A stretch of 64,000 bases of DNA from Pseudorhodobacter wandonensis (GTDB lineage Bacteria; Pseudomonadota; Alphaproteobacteria; Rhodobacterales; Rhodobacteraceae): contig NZ_LGHT01000015.1 of NCBI RefSeq assembly GCF_001202035.1, positions 1-64,000 of the forward strand, in the 5' to 3' direction. Below the pieces are notes generated by a model. It saw only the letters and a list, made by a program, of their open reading frames with translations, made no database searches and was not told where the DNA came from. Below, one piece after another: positions 55,252 to 63,202 of this stretch. Both the position numbers and the translations under genes were made by a program. Numbering within the stretch: the stretch's first letter is position 1; the number at the start of each line of letters is the position of its first letter.

Positions 55252-55296
55252 TATCCCCAAATATCCCACGGGGGTCCGGGGGTGTGAAACCCCCGG
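55252..55296 (-). repeat. Intergenic hairpin repeat, copy D (inverted)
   Basis: On the minus strand an 8-bp stem CCGGGGGT/ACCCCCGG (55296-55276) is followed by ACCCCCGTGGGATATTTGGG, the same arrangement as copies B and C but facing the other way. It lies between the thiolase and the GAF-domain gene. Confidence 0.6.
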
Positions 55297-55318
55297 CTCT
55301 TACCCAAAAGGCCGCCTA

Positions 55319-55774
55319 ATGCCCGATTACGCCCAGCTTTCTCAAACCCTCCACGCGCTTTGCACGGGCGAAACCGATAGCGTTGCTCTTATGGCCACTA
55401 TCGCCTGCGAATTGCACCATGCGCATGACCTGTCGGATTGGACCGGCTTTTACCGCGTCACCGCGCCTGAAACCCTCAAGATCGGCCCTTATCAAGGCGG
55501 GCACGGCTGCTTGGTCATTCCGTTTTCGCGCGGGGTTTGCGGGGCTGCGGCGCGTACAGGGCAGCCGCAATTGGTGCCGGATGTCGATGCCTTTCCGGGC
55601 CATATCGCCTGCGCGTCCTCTACCCGCTCGGAATTGGTCCTGCCAGTTTGGAACGGAGAGGGCCAGTTGTTAGGCGTGCTTGATCTCGACAGCAACACCC
55701 CCGATGCTTTTACCGAAACCGATGTGACCGAACTGACCCGTCTTATGGCAGATCTGTTCAAGGCCGCGACATAA
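55319..55774 (+). CDS. msrC: Free methionine-(R)-sulfoxide reductase (GAF domain)
   Basis: A 151-residue GAF-domain protein of the fRMsr (YebR) type. The catalytic cysteines are visible in SRGVCGAAARTG and HIACASSTRSELVLPV, matching those of the yeast and E. coli enzymes, and WTGFYRV binds the substrate. It reduces free methionine-R-sulfoxide using thioredoxin and so protects from oxidation. It starts with ATG shortly after a hairpin repeat; a VOC gene follows 32 bases later. Confidence 0.92.
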   Translation: MPDYAQLSQTLHALCTGETDSVALMATIACELHHAHDLSDWTGFYRVTAPETLKIGPYQGGHGCLVIPFSRGVCGAAARTGQPQLVPDVDAFPGHIACASSTRSELVLPVWNGEGQLLGVLDLDSNTPDAFTETDVTELTRLMADLFKAAT

Positions 55775-55806
55775 GGTAGGGCGGGACTCAAAACGCCGGA
55801 GTTCAC

Positions 55807-56166
55807 ATGCTTATTGCCCTTCACCATATCCAACTCGCCATGCCCCAAGGGGGCGAGCCTCAGGCCGTGGCGTTTTACGCGGGCATCCTTGGCATGACGC
55901 AGGTGCCCAAACCTGCGGTGCTGGCCGGGCGGGGTGGAGTTTGGTTCACAGCAGGGCCGATCCGCCTGCATCTGGGCGTAGAAACCCCCTTTACCCCTGC
56001 CCGCAAGGCCCATCCGGCATTTGAGGTGCCGAACCTCGACTTGGTGATCAAACATCTAAAGACGGCAGGTATTGAAACGAAAGCCGATCAAGACCTACCC
56101 GATATCCGCCGCATCTATATCAACGACCCCTTTGGCAACCGTATCGAACTGCTGCAACGCCTGTAG
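55807..56166 (+). CDS. VOC (glyoxalase/dioxygenase fold) family protein
   Basis: A 119-residue single-domain vicinal-oxygen-chelate protein. It has HHIQLAMPQG (first metal histidine), FYAGILGMTQVPKP, LHLGVETPF (second), and NDPFGNRIELLQ with the usual C-terminal glutamate. The family includes glyoxalase I, dioxygenases and antibiotic-binding proteins; the substrate cannot be told. It may be co-transcribed with the methionine sulfoxide reductase gene. Confidence 0.87.
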   Translation: MLIALHHIQLAMPQGGEPQAVAFYAGILGMTQVPKPAVLAGRGGVWFTAGPIRLHLGVETPFTPARKAHPAFEVPNLDLVIKHLKTAGIETKADQDLPDIRRIYINDPFGNRIELLQRL

Positions 56167-56217
56167 GTCGGGGTTCACCCCGACTCGTCGAATACCGGCA
56201 CCTCCAACGGCTACATC

Positions 56218-56261
56218 AGCCCGCTTGCTTCAGCCCCGCTTGCTTCAGCCCCACTTGCTTC
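56218..56261 (+). repeat. Three-copy 15-bp tandem repeat
   Basis: The unit AGCCCCGCTTGCTTC occurs three times; the first copy lacks one C and the third has A for G. It lies between the VOC gene and the pseudouridine synthase gene and may vary in copy number. Confidence 0.8.
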
Positions 56262-56300
56262 AGATTGTCTGTCGCCGCCATTTGCGTTATGGGCCACAGG

Positions 56301-56951
56301 ATGACCGAATTTATCTATACCCCCCCCAACGCGCCCCTTGTCGTGCTGTATTCCGACGATCACATCGTGGTCGCCGACAAGCCGTCCGGCTTGCTTTCTG
56401 TGCCCGGCAAGGGTGAGGACCGCGATGACTGCTTTATCAACCGCCTGCGCGACGTATTCCCCGATATCCTGCTGGTGCACCGGCTGGATCTGGATACTTC
56501 GGGCGTGATGATCTTTGGCCGCAACAAGGCCGCGCAAGGGTTTCTGGGGCAGCAATTCGAGAAACGGCTGACCAAGAAAATCTATCTCGCGCGGGTGTGG
56601 GGCGAGGTCGCGGAAAATGCGGGCAGAGTAGACCTGCCGCTGGTCGTGGACTGGCCGAACCGGCCGCGCCAGCATGTGAATTTTGAAACCGGCAAGCCCT
56701 CGGTCACCGACTGGCGGGTTTTGAAACGCGGCGGCGGTGAGACGCGGATGAAGCTGACCCCGCTAACAGGGCGGAGCCATCAATTGCGGGTTCATATGCA
56801 GTCGATCGGGCATGTGATTCTGGGCGACCCTTTGTATGCTGACGGGCCCGCGCGGGATTTTGAGCGCTTGATGCTGCACGCCGACAGCCTGAAAATCCGC
56901 CACCCCGAAAGCGGCGCCGCGATGAGCTTTTCGGCCGCTTGTCCATTTTGA
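56301..56951 (+). CDS. RluA-family RNA pseudouridine synthase
   Basis: A 216-residue pseudouridine synthase of the RluA/RluD family. The catalytic aspartate D63 is in VHRLDLDTSGVMIFGRN; the N-terminal VVADKPSGLLSVPGKG and KLTPLTGRSHQLRVHMQSIGH...LGDPLYA are conserved. No S4 domain, so RluA or RluA-like type, acting on 23S rRNA or tRNA. Start uncertain: ATGs at 56289 and 56301 both lack a good ribosome site; the later was chosen by comparison with homologues. Confidence 0.9.
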   Translation: MTEFIYTPPNAPLVVLYSDDHIVVADKPSGLLSVPGKGEDRDDCFINRLRDVFPDILLVHRLDLDTSGVMIFGRNKAAQGFLGQQFEKRLTKKIYLARVWGEVAENAGRVDLPLVVDWPNRPRQHVNFETGKPSVTDWRVLKRGGGETRMKLTPLTGRSHQLRVHMQSIGHVILGDPLYADGPARDFERLMLHADSLKIRHPESGAAMSFSAACPF

Positions 56952-56983
56952 TAGCGGGAATGACCGCGCGCGGACAACAATTC

Positions 56984-57017
56984 AAACCATTGATTTATAA
57001 TGGTTTTCGTGTTTTTA
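56984..57017 (+). terminator. Terminator after the pseudouridine synthase gene
   Basis: AAACCATT, a 7-base loop and AATGGTTT form a stem, then TCGTGTTTTTA. It lies 33 bases past the stop. Confidence 0.7.
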
Positions 57018-57097
57018 TTTACGTGATGTTAAGGTTTGGCGCCGCAATTGCCGCTTGGCGCGCGTGTAAAGCACCGTGATCTGACAATGTAGGCGAT

Positions 57098-57132
57098 GCG
57101 GCCTTTGCATGCATGCGCAAAGGCCGCTTTTT
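57098..57132. terminator. Hairpin at the 3' side of the aldehyde dehydrogenase gene
   Basis: A perfect 11-bp stem GCGGCCTTTGC/GCAAAGGCCGC (arms 57098-57108 and 57117-57127) is followed on the plus strand by TTTTT. It also lies directly after the stop codon of the minus-strand gene, where it lacks a T-run but may still halt or protect that message. Confidence 0.7.
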
Positions 57133-57139
57133 AAGGTGT

Positions 57140-58663
57140 TTAGAAGAAGCCCAGTTTATTCGGGCTATAGCTGACCAACAAGTTCTTGGTTTGCTGGTAG
57201 TGGTCCAGCATCATCTTATGGTTTTCACGACCAATCCCCGACTGCTTATAGCCGCCAAAGGCTGCGTGGGCTGGATAGGCGTGGTAGTTGTTCACCCAGA
57301 CGCGGCCCGCCTCAATAGCGCGGCCAAAGCGGTAGCAGGTGTTCATGTCACGCGACCAGACGCCAGCACCAAGGCCATACATCGTGTCATTCGCAATTTC
57401 CAAAGCTTCGGCCTCATCCTTGAATGTCGTGACCGAAACGACCGGGCCAAAGATTTCCTCTTGGAAAACCCGCATCTTGTTGTGACCTTTGAGGATGGTC
57501 GGCTGGATGTAGTTGCCGCCCGCCAGTTCGCCGTTGAACCGTGCGGCATCGCCACCAGCAAGCACCTCTGCGCCTTCTTCGCGACCGATGGTGAAATAGC
57601 CCATAATTTTATCGTGTTGGGCCTTGCTGACTTGCGCACCGACCATGGTCTGAGGGTCGCGCGGGTCGCCGTGCTTGATCGCGGCCACACGTTTGATACA
57701 GCGCGCGATGAACTCTTCGTAGATGTCTTCTTGGATCAGCGCACGGGATGGGCAGGTGCAGACTTCGCCTTGGTTAAAGGCAAACAAAACAAAGCCTTCG
57801 ACGGCTTTGTCCAAAAACGCGTCATCCTTTGCCATCACGTCGGAAAAGAAGATGTTTGGCGACTTGCCACCCAGTTCAAGCGTGACAGGGATAAGGTTCC
57901 TGGTCGCTGCCTCCATGATTTTGCGGCCTGTGGCTGTGGACCCCGTAAAGGCGATTTTTGCGATGCGCGAGGAACTGGCAAGGGCTGCGCCAACCTCTCC
58001 ACCAAAGCCGTTGACGATGTTTAGCGTGCCTGCCGGCAGCAAGTCGTTGATCAATTCTGCGAAAACCATGATCGCGGCGGGCGTTTGCTCGGCCGGTTTC
58101 ATGACGATGCAATTGCCTGCAGCCAAAGCCGGCGCCAGTTTCCATGCCGCCATCAGCAGCGAAAAGTTCCAAGGAATGATCTGGCCGACAACGCCCAAAG
58201 GTTCGTGGTAGTGATAGGCGATGGTGTCATTGTCGATCTCGCTCATGTTGCCTTCTTGCGCCCGCAGGACACCGGCAAAATAGCGGAAGTGGTCGGCGCA
58301 CAGTGGCACGTCAGCGTTCATTGTTTCGCGGATTGGTTTGCCATTGTCCCATGTCTCGGCCGTTGCCAAGAGTTCTAGGTTCGCCTCAATCCGGTCGGCA
58401 ATTTTAAGCAAGATATTCGCGCGTTCGGTTGCAGAGGTTTTGCCCCAAGCCGCTTTGGCAGCGTGGGCTGCATCAAGTGCCAGTTCGATATCGGCGGCAT
58501 CCGACCGCGCACATTCGTTGATCATGCCGCCTGTGATCGGGGTCACGTTTTCAAAGTATTTGCCGTTGACGGGTGGCACAAACGCACCGCCGATAAAGTT
58601 GTCATAGCGCAGTTTGAAGGGCGAGGTGTATGTGCCTGCCTCTGTGTGGGTCATATCGTTCAT
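57140..58663 (-). CDS. Aldehyde dehydrogenase (AldB/AcoD type)
   Basis: A 507-residue NAD(P)-dependent aldehyde dehydrogenase. The catalytic cysteine is in [14 protein letters not shown] (C then C at spacing two), the glutamate in [11 protein letters not shown], and the NAD site in [23 protein letters not shown] and FTGSTATGR. This type, with an AcoR-like regulator next to it, oxidises acetaldehyde or similar short aldehydes. AAGGAGG sits 7 bases before the ATG. A large hairpin lies directly upstream of that site, and the stop is followed by another. Confidence 0.94.
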   Translation of the reverse strand: MNDMTHTEAGTYTSPFKLRYDNFIGGAFVPPVNGKYFENVTPITGGMINECARSDAADIELALDAAHAAKAAWGKTSATERANILLKIADRIEANLELLATAETWDNGKPIRETMNADVPLCADHFRYFAGVLRAQEGNMSEIDNDTIAYHYHEPLGVVGQIIPWNFSLLMAAWKLAPALAAGNCIVMKPAEQTPAAIMVFAELINDLLPAGTLNIVNGFGGEVGAALASSSRIAKIAFTGSTATGRKIMEAATRNLIPVTLELGGKSPNIFFSDVMAKDDAFLDKAVEGFVLFAFNQGEVCTCPSRALIQEDIYEEFIARCIKRVAAIKHGDPRDPQTMVGAQVSKAQHDKIMGYFTIGREEGAEVLAGGDAARFNGELAGGNYIQPTILKGHNKMRVFQEEIFGPVVSVTTFKDEAEALEIANDTMYGLGAGVWSRDMNTCYRFGRAIEAGRVWVNNYHAYPAHAAFGGYKQSGIGRENHKMMLDHYQQTKNLLVSYSPNKLGFF

Positions 58664-58677
58664 CTGAATTCCTCCTT

Positions 58678-58708
58678 TTGCAATCCGGCTTCTCCTCCCG
58701 GATTGCAA
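58678..58708 (-). promoter_or_regulatory. Leader hairpin before the aldehyde dehydrogenase ribosome site
   Basis: TTGCAATCCGG and CCGGATTGCAA, 9 bases apart, are perfect 11-bp arms. On the message the hairpin ends one to two bases before AAGGAGG, and its loop, GAGGAGAAG, itself looks like a ribosome binding site. It could be a DNA operator or a translation-control or stability element. Confidence 0.6.
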
Positions 58709-58764
58709 AGACTATGACGAACGCAGGATGCGCTGTCTTGAGGAGGCAAGGCGTCAGCGGGTTG

Positions 58765-58790
58765 AAACTGTCTCAGCCCTGAGACAGTTT
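58765..58790. promoter_or_regulatory. Probable operator upstream of the aldehyde dehydrogenase gene
   Basis: AAACTGTCTCA and TGAGACAGTTT, 4 bases apart, make a perfect 11-bp inverted repeat about 100-128 bases before the aldehyde dehydrogenase ATG and 4 bases past the stop of the regulator gene. Position and symmetry suggest the binding site of the neighbouring Fis-type regulator. Confidence 0.65.
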
Positions 58791-58793
58791 TCC

Positions 58794-59750
58794 CTAACTA
58801 TCGTCCAGTCCAAGCCGCTTCATGCGCCGATAGAGCGTCGCACGCCCTATCCCAAGCTGACGCGCGGCCTGTGAAACATTGTTTCCGGCCCGCGCCAAGG
58901 CACGAATCACTGCGGCCTTTTCGGCTTTCTCAAAGCCGGTTGGTCCATCTTCGCGCCCCAATATGTCGGCCGCGGGGCGGGCTATCAAATCACCGGAGCG
59001 TGGCAGCCCAAAGACGCGGCGGGCCTTGCGGGTGGCCCCTATGACCAGATCATTTTCGTTGATCGCCAGCAGGGTTGCGGCATCGTCATCACTTTCGGCC
59101 ACAATTATCCTTGCGGATGCGTAGGCGGCCCTGAAATTGGCAGCTTCTATTGCGCGGGCGGTTTGTGCCACTTGGGCAGCGATCAGACGGTTAAACGCCT
59201 CGGTTTGATCTGCGCGTGCCGAGGATAAATCAAGCGCCGCCACAAGTTGCCCGTTGCTGCCATAAATCGGTGCGTCGATGCAGCTCATGCCCGTGTTGCG
59301 TGTATAGAAATGTTCGTCTTGATGAATGATTACATGACGTTGTTCTGTCAGGCAGGTGCCAATTCCGTTGGTGCCTTCTTTCTCCTCGCTCCAGTCGGCG
59401 CCTGTCGTCAGGCCCCAACCTTCAAATGCCAAAGCGTCGGCATCAGATAGTCTTTGGTCCAAAATTATGCCGTCAGTATCTGTTAGGAAAACTGCGCAGC
59501 CGGATTGCCCGACCAATGAGAATAAGGCATCCAAGCGCGGGCGTGCGACGATCATGAATTTTTCGAGCGCCTCGACGCGGGATTGAAGGCTTTTTTGTTC
59601 AATGCGGTCAGGCGCGCGGCGTTCGTCCGGATTTAGCTTGTGCTTGAGTGCCGAGCGATGCCAGCTGGCCGCCACCCGCGACTTTGCCGCAGCCGAAGTA
59701 GACTGCGTTACCTCTAGTACAATGTCAGCATGCGATGCCTTTGATGTCAT
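58794..59750 (-). CDS. GAF and Fis-type HTH regulator, AcoR-like without AAA+ domain
   Basis: A 318-residue regulator. An N-terminal AcoR-type helical stretch (RVAASWHRSALKHKL) leads to a GAF sensor domain (about 60-205, with VFLTDTDGIILDQR, EGTNGIGTCL and NTGMSCIDAPIYG), and the C-terminus is a Fis-type helix-turn-helix (NNVSQAARQLGIGRATLYRRMKRLGL). The AAA+ domain normally between them in AcoR, which contacts sigma-54, is absent, so it must act through ordinary sigma factors or as a repressor. GGGAGG precedes its ATG. It lies directly upstream of the aldehyde dehydrogenase on the same strand. Confidence 0.88.
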   Translation of the reverse strand: MTSKASHADIVLEVTQSTSAAAKSRVAASWHRSALKHKLNPDERRAPDRIEQKSLQSRVEALEKFMIVARPRLDALFSLVGQSGCAVFLTDTDGIILDQRLSDADALAFEGWGLTTGADWSEEKEGTNGIGTCLTEQRHVIIHQDEHFYTRNTGMSCIDAPIYGSNGQLVAALDLSSARADQTEAFNRLIAAQVAQTARAIEAANFRAAYASARIIVAESDDDAATLLAINENDLVIGATRKARRVFGLPRSGDLIARPAADILGREDGPTGFEKAEKAAVIRALARAGNNVSQAARQLGIGRATLYRRMKRLGLDDS

Positions 59751-59913
59751 CTTGACCTCCCTAGAAGATCATTAAGACGGGTCGATCCGGTTTTGTCGAT
59801 CATTCATCTTGGCGCAGCGACTTATTGACCTGCAGGGAGGTGTAGCCTGCCGAGGCGCAATTCAGCCCCGCCCGGCATAGGTTGTTTTTTGGGACGCCCA
59901 GACAAGGCCTTTG

Positions 59914-61416
59914 TCAGCTATTTTGATCTGTATGAGGTGCACCGCTCTGGGGGATTTTGAGGTGTGTGCGCGCCTTTTCAAGCGCGGCGGCCCAATTTTC
60001 CCGCGCGTGTTTGCGATCATATGCGGGCAGTGTTGGATTGAACGCTGTCACTTTTCCGTCGGATTCACCATCGGCAGACAGGTTTAGCGCCATCGCCGCC
60101 ACGCCGATTGCCCCGATCTCGGGCAAGTCAGAGCGCAGCACGCGGCGACCCAGTATATCAGCCTGCAACTGCATGAGAAACGCGTTTGCAGATGCACCGC
60201 CATCGGCGCACAGTTCGGGTATCGTGGCTCCAATATCCTTTTCCATCGCTTCAAACACGTCGGTAATTTGATGTACGATTGCGTCAAAAGTCGCCCGTGC
60301 CAGATGCGCCTGGGTTGTTGCATGTGTCATTCCGGTGATTGTGCCGGTCGCGTGGTCGTCCCAATGCGGCGCACCCAGACCTGCCAGGGCCGGTACAAAC
60401 ACAGCGCCCCCACTGTCGGGCACGGTTTGCGCAAGTTGAGATAGGGCCTGTGCATCGCCGACCCCCAGAATCTGGCCCATAAAGGCCGCTGCCTGCGCCG
60501 ATACGGTGATATTGCCCTCGAGCGCATAGACTGTGCCCTTGCGGGTGGTCCAGGCTATGGTACCCGACAGGCCGAATCTTGAATCAACGCGCTGTGGCGT
60601 AAGGGTCATCAACGATGACCCGGTGCCAAAGGTTGCCTTAACCGCCCCTGGTTCGCGAACACCATGGCCATAAAGGGCTGCATGGCTATCGCCCATCATC
60701 GTCAGAATCGGGATGCCAGCAGGCAGTGCGGATGCTGTGGCAATGGTTTGCCCGAATACGCTGTCTGATGGCATAGGGGTTGGAAGACAGTCGATCGGGA
60801 CGCCGTAAAGGTCGCACAGATGGGGGCTGAAGACCAAGCTGGACGTGTCAAAAAGCTGGGTACGAGAGGCGTTGGAATGGTCGGTGGCAAAGGCCACTCC
60901 CCCTGTCAAATTCCACAACAACCACGCATCTACAGTGCCTGCACGCAAGTGACCCGCGCTTGCCAGATCGGCTGCACCATCCACATTCTGTAGCACCCAT
61001 GCGAGCTTGGACGCAGGAAACAGCGGATTGATGGCAAGGCCGGTTGCCGCAACAACAGCGTCATTATGCCCCGCCGCGACCAGCGCATCGCACATAGGCG
61101 CGGTGCGGCGGCATTGCCAAATGATCGCAGGGCAAAGCGGGCGCGAGGTGCGCGCATCCCAAACCACCAGCGTTTCGCGTTGGTTGGCAATGGCGATGCC
61201 GTCAATATGCCCGACGGTTTGGGCGACGATTTGACCAATCACGTCCTGCACCGACGCCCAGATTGCTGTTGCAGATTGCTCGGCCCAACCCGGTTGCGGA
61301 TAGGTAGTGGTTAGCGGGCAAGAGGCCCGCGCCAGTACCGCACCCGCCGCATTGACCAACAGCGCCTTGGTGTTTGTTGTGCCTTGGTCAATTGCCAGAA
61401 CTTGCCGAGGCGTCAT
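59914..61416 (-). CDS. FGGY family carbohydrate kinase
   Basis: A 500-residue sugar kinase of the FGGY family, close to glycerol kinase. It shows AIDQGTTNTKALLV (phosphate-1), QREHxxVWD-like NQRETLVVWDARTSRPLCPAIIWQCRRT, the catalytic-base region GTVDAWLLWNL, TFGTGSSLM (phosphate-2) and ADGGASANAFLMQLQADILG (adenosine site). Despite the similarity to GlpK, the operon (split transketolase, FucI-like isomerase) suggests a ketose substrate such as a pentulose or tetrulose. Its ATG overlaps the transketolase stop by 4 bases. Confidence 0.88.
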   Translation of the reverse strand: MTPRQVLAIDQGTTNTKALLVNAAGAVLARASCPLTTTYPQPGWAEQSATAIWASVQDVIGQIVAQTVGHIDGIAIANQRETLVVWDARTSRPLCPAIIWQCRRTAPMCDALVAAGHNDAVVAATGLAINPLFPASKLAWVLQNVDGAADLASAGHLRAGTVDAWLLWNLTGGVAFATDHSNASRTQLFDTSSLVFSPHLCDLYGVPIDCLPTPMPSDSVFGQTIATASALPAGIPILTMMGDSHAALYGHGVREPGAVKATFGTGSSLMTLTPQRVDSRFGLSGTIAWTTRKGTVYALEGNITVSAQAAAFMGQILGVGDAQALSQLAQTVPDSGGAVFVPALAGLGAPHWDDHATGTITGMTHATTQAHLARATFDAIVHQITDVFEAMEKDIGATIPELCADGGASANAFLMQLQADILGRRVLRSDLPEIGAIGVAAMALNLSADGESDGKVTAFNPTLPAYDRKHARENWAAALEKARTHLKIPQSGAPHTDQNS

Positions 61417-62375
61417 TTTCGCGCCCGACCAATCGCGCGGCGTGCGGCGGCGGCGATGCCTTCTGGCGACAGGCCAAATTCCTTGAACAGCCAATCAACC
61501 GATCCGGTGGGCACAAAGCCGGGAAAGCCGACACGCTCGACAGGGACGGCGTGGTTGGCTGCCGTAAGTTCGGCAACAGCCCCGCCCAAGCCACCACGGA
61601 TCGAGGCCTCTTCAACCGTGACAATAGCACCGGTTTCACGGGCAGCTGCCAAAACAGCGGTTTCATCCAAGGGATTGAGGGTTGCCATATTCAACACACG
61701 CGCACCAATGCCTTCGGCTTGCAAAGCCTCGGCAGCGGATGCGGCAAGATGCACCGTGGTTCCGCAGGCGATGATGGTTACATCGGAACCGGCATGGACC
61801 AGCTCGGCCTGACCCGCGCGGAAAACGCGGTTTTCGATGTTCAACTCTGGCACGGGCATCCGCGAAAGACGCAGATAGACCGGCCCTTCATGCGCTGCCG
61901 CCCATTTCACCGCTTCGGCGGTTTCCCATGCATCGGCGGGTGTGATGACCGTCAATGTGTTGAACAACCTTAGCCAAGCGAAATCCTCTATCGAGTGGTG
62001 CGTTGGCCCCAGCTCGCCATATGCGACGCCCGAAGACTGGCCCACCAGCTTGACGTTGAAACCTGCGTAAACAATGTCTGCTTTGATCTGCTCTAATGAG
62101 CGGCCAGTCAAAAAGCACGACGCGGCCGACACGAAAGGAATGCGCCCGCCATTGGCAAGGCCCGCGCTGACGCCGACCATGCATTGTTCGGCAATACCGA
62201 CGTTGACCAAGCGGTCGGGAAACTTCTTTTGAAACCCGCCGAGTTTTGACGACCCGACCGAGTCGTTCACCACGACGACGATACGGTCATCTTCGGCTGC
62301 AAGGGATTCGAGCGTGGTCACCCAAGCTTCGCGGCAGTCAGAAAGGCCCTTTGGGGCGGAGGCGTGCGCGGCCAT
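61413..62375 (-). CDS. Transketolase, C-terminal subunit
   Basis: A 320-residue protein equal to the C-terminal half of transketolase: the pyrimidine-binding domain (VVVNDSVGSSKL, FPDRLVNVGIAEQCMVGVSAGLANGG, with the conserved glutamate that activates thiamine) and the C-terminal domain. Split transketolases transfer two-carbon units and often belong to special sugar pathways. Its start overlaps the N-terminal subunit stop by one base. Confidence 0.93.
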   Translation of the reverse strand: MAAHASAPKGLSDCREAWVTTLESLAAEDDRIVVVVNDSVGSSKLGGFQKKFPDRLVNVGIAEQCMVGVSAGLANGGRIPFVSAASCFLTGRSLEQIKADIVYAGFNVKLVGQSSGVAYGELGPTHHSIEDFAWLRLFNTLTVITPADAWETAEAVKWAAAHEGPVYLRLSRMPVPELNIENRVFRAGQAELVHAGSDVTIIACGTTVHLAASAAEALQAEGIGARVLNMATLNPLDETAVLAAARETGAIVTVEEASIRGGLGGAVAELTAANHAVPVERVGFPGFVPTGSVDWLFKEFGLSPEGIAAAARRAIGRARK

Positions 62376-63199
62376 CAGACCAACTCCTTCATTGCGGTGG
62401 CGAATTGATCGGCATTGGGCACACCGTGGTGCCAGCTGGCCTTGTTTTCCATGAACGACACGCCTTTTCCTTTGATCGTATTGGCAATAATCGCGCGGGG
62501 TTTGCCGGTTGGGGCAGCTGTTAATGCAGTCAGCAAAGCTGCATGATCATGCCCGTCAAGCATCTGAACATCCCAGCCAAAGGCCTCGAACTTCTTATCC
62601 AGTGGGTCCAAGCCGTTGGTTTCCTCGGTCCCGGCACCCTGTTGCAGGCGGTTGCGGTCAACAATCCATGTCAGATTGCCCAACTTGCGGTGGCCTGCGG
62701 TCATCGCCGCCTCCCAGTTAGAGCCCTCTTGCAGCTCTCCATCCCCTGTCAGCACGAATGTCCGGTAATCGGAACCTGTGATTTGCCCCGAAATCGCAAT
62801 GCCGGTGGCGACAGGCAGGCCGTGGCCTAACGGGCCGGTGTTGGTTTCAACCCCCGGCAGATAGTTGCGGTTCGGGTGGCCATTCAGCAAAGACCGTGGC
62901 TGCATATAGGTATCCAGCCAGCTTTCCGGAAAATAGCCCGCCGCACAGAGCACGGTATAAAGCGCACCGGTGGCATGGCCTTTCGACATAATAAACCGAT
63001 CCCGATTGGGCAGGTTCGGCTGGGTCGCGTCATAGGACATCACGCCGAAATACAGCGTGGCAATCACGTCGATCGCTGAAAAATCGCCCCCTGGATGGCC
63101 CAATTGTGCATCATGCACCATTTTGAAAGCCCGCCGGCGCATCCACAGCGCTTTGTCTTTGATCCGCGATACGGTGTCATTGTGTAGGGTCATGTTCAT
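62375..63199 (-). CDS. Transketolase, N-terminal subunit
   Basis: A 274-residue N-terminal half of transketolase, binding the pyrophosphate of thiamine diphosphate. Signatures are AQLGHPGGDFSAIDVIATLYFGVM, DRFIMSKGHATGALYTVL, TGPLGHGLPVATGIAIS and the GDGELQEGSNWEAAMTAGHRKLGNLTWIVDRNRLQ thiamine motif. It works as a dimer with the next gene's product. It lies 3 bases after the isomerase stop. With the FGGY kinase it forms one operon. Confidence 0.93.
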   Translation of the reverse strand: MNMTLHNDTVSRIKDKALWMRRRAFKMVHDAQLGHPGGDFSAIDVIATLYFGVMSYDATQPNLPNRDRFIMSKGHATGALYTVLCAAGYFPESWLDTYMQPRSLLNGHPNRNYLPGVETNTGPLGHGLPVATGIAISGQITGSDYRTFVLTGDGELQEGSNWEAAMTAGHRKLGNLTWIVDRNRLQQGAGTEETNGLDPLDKKFEAFGWDVQMLDGHDHAALLTALTAAPTGKPRAIIANTIKGKGVSFMENKASWHHGVPNADQFATAMKELV

Positions 63200-63202
63200 T
63201 CC

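Noticed and set aside
43889-56976. Identical 16-base GC palindrome-like sequence TGACCGCGCGCGGACA after dat and after the pseudouridine synthase gene
   Set aside because: Two copies of a GC-rich 16-mer in 64 kb are close to chance expectation, and flanks are unrelated.
57098-57132. Possible attachment site or integration scar
   Set aside because: It is a symmetrical terminator hairpin; no tRNA, integrase or direct repeat lies nearby.
57113-58024. 303-codon plus-strand frame
   Set aside because: Antisense to the aldehyde dehydrogenase gene and overlapping the hairpin; no ribosome site.
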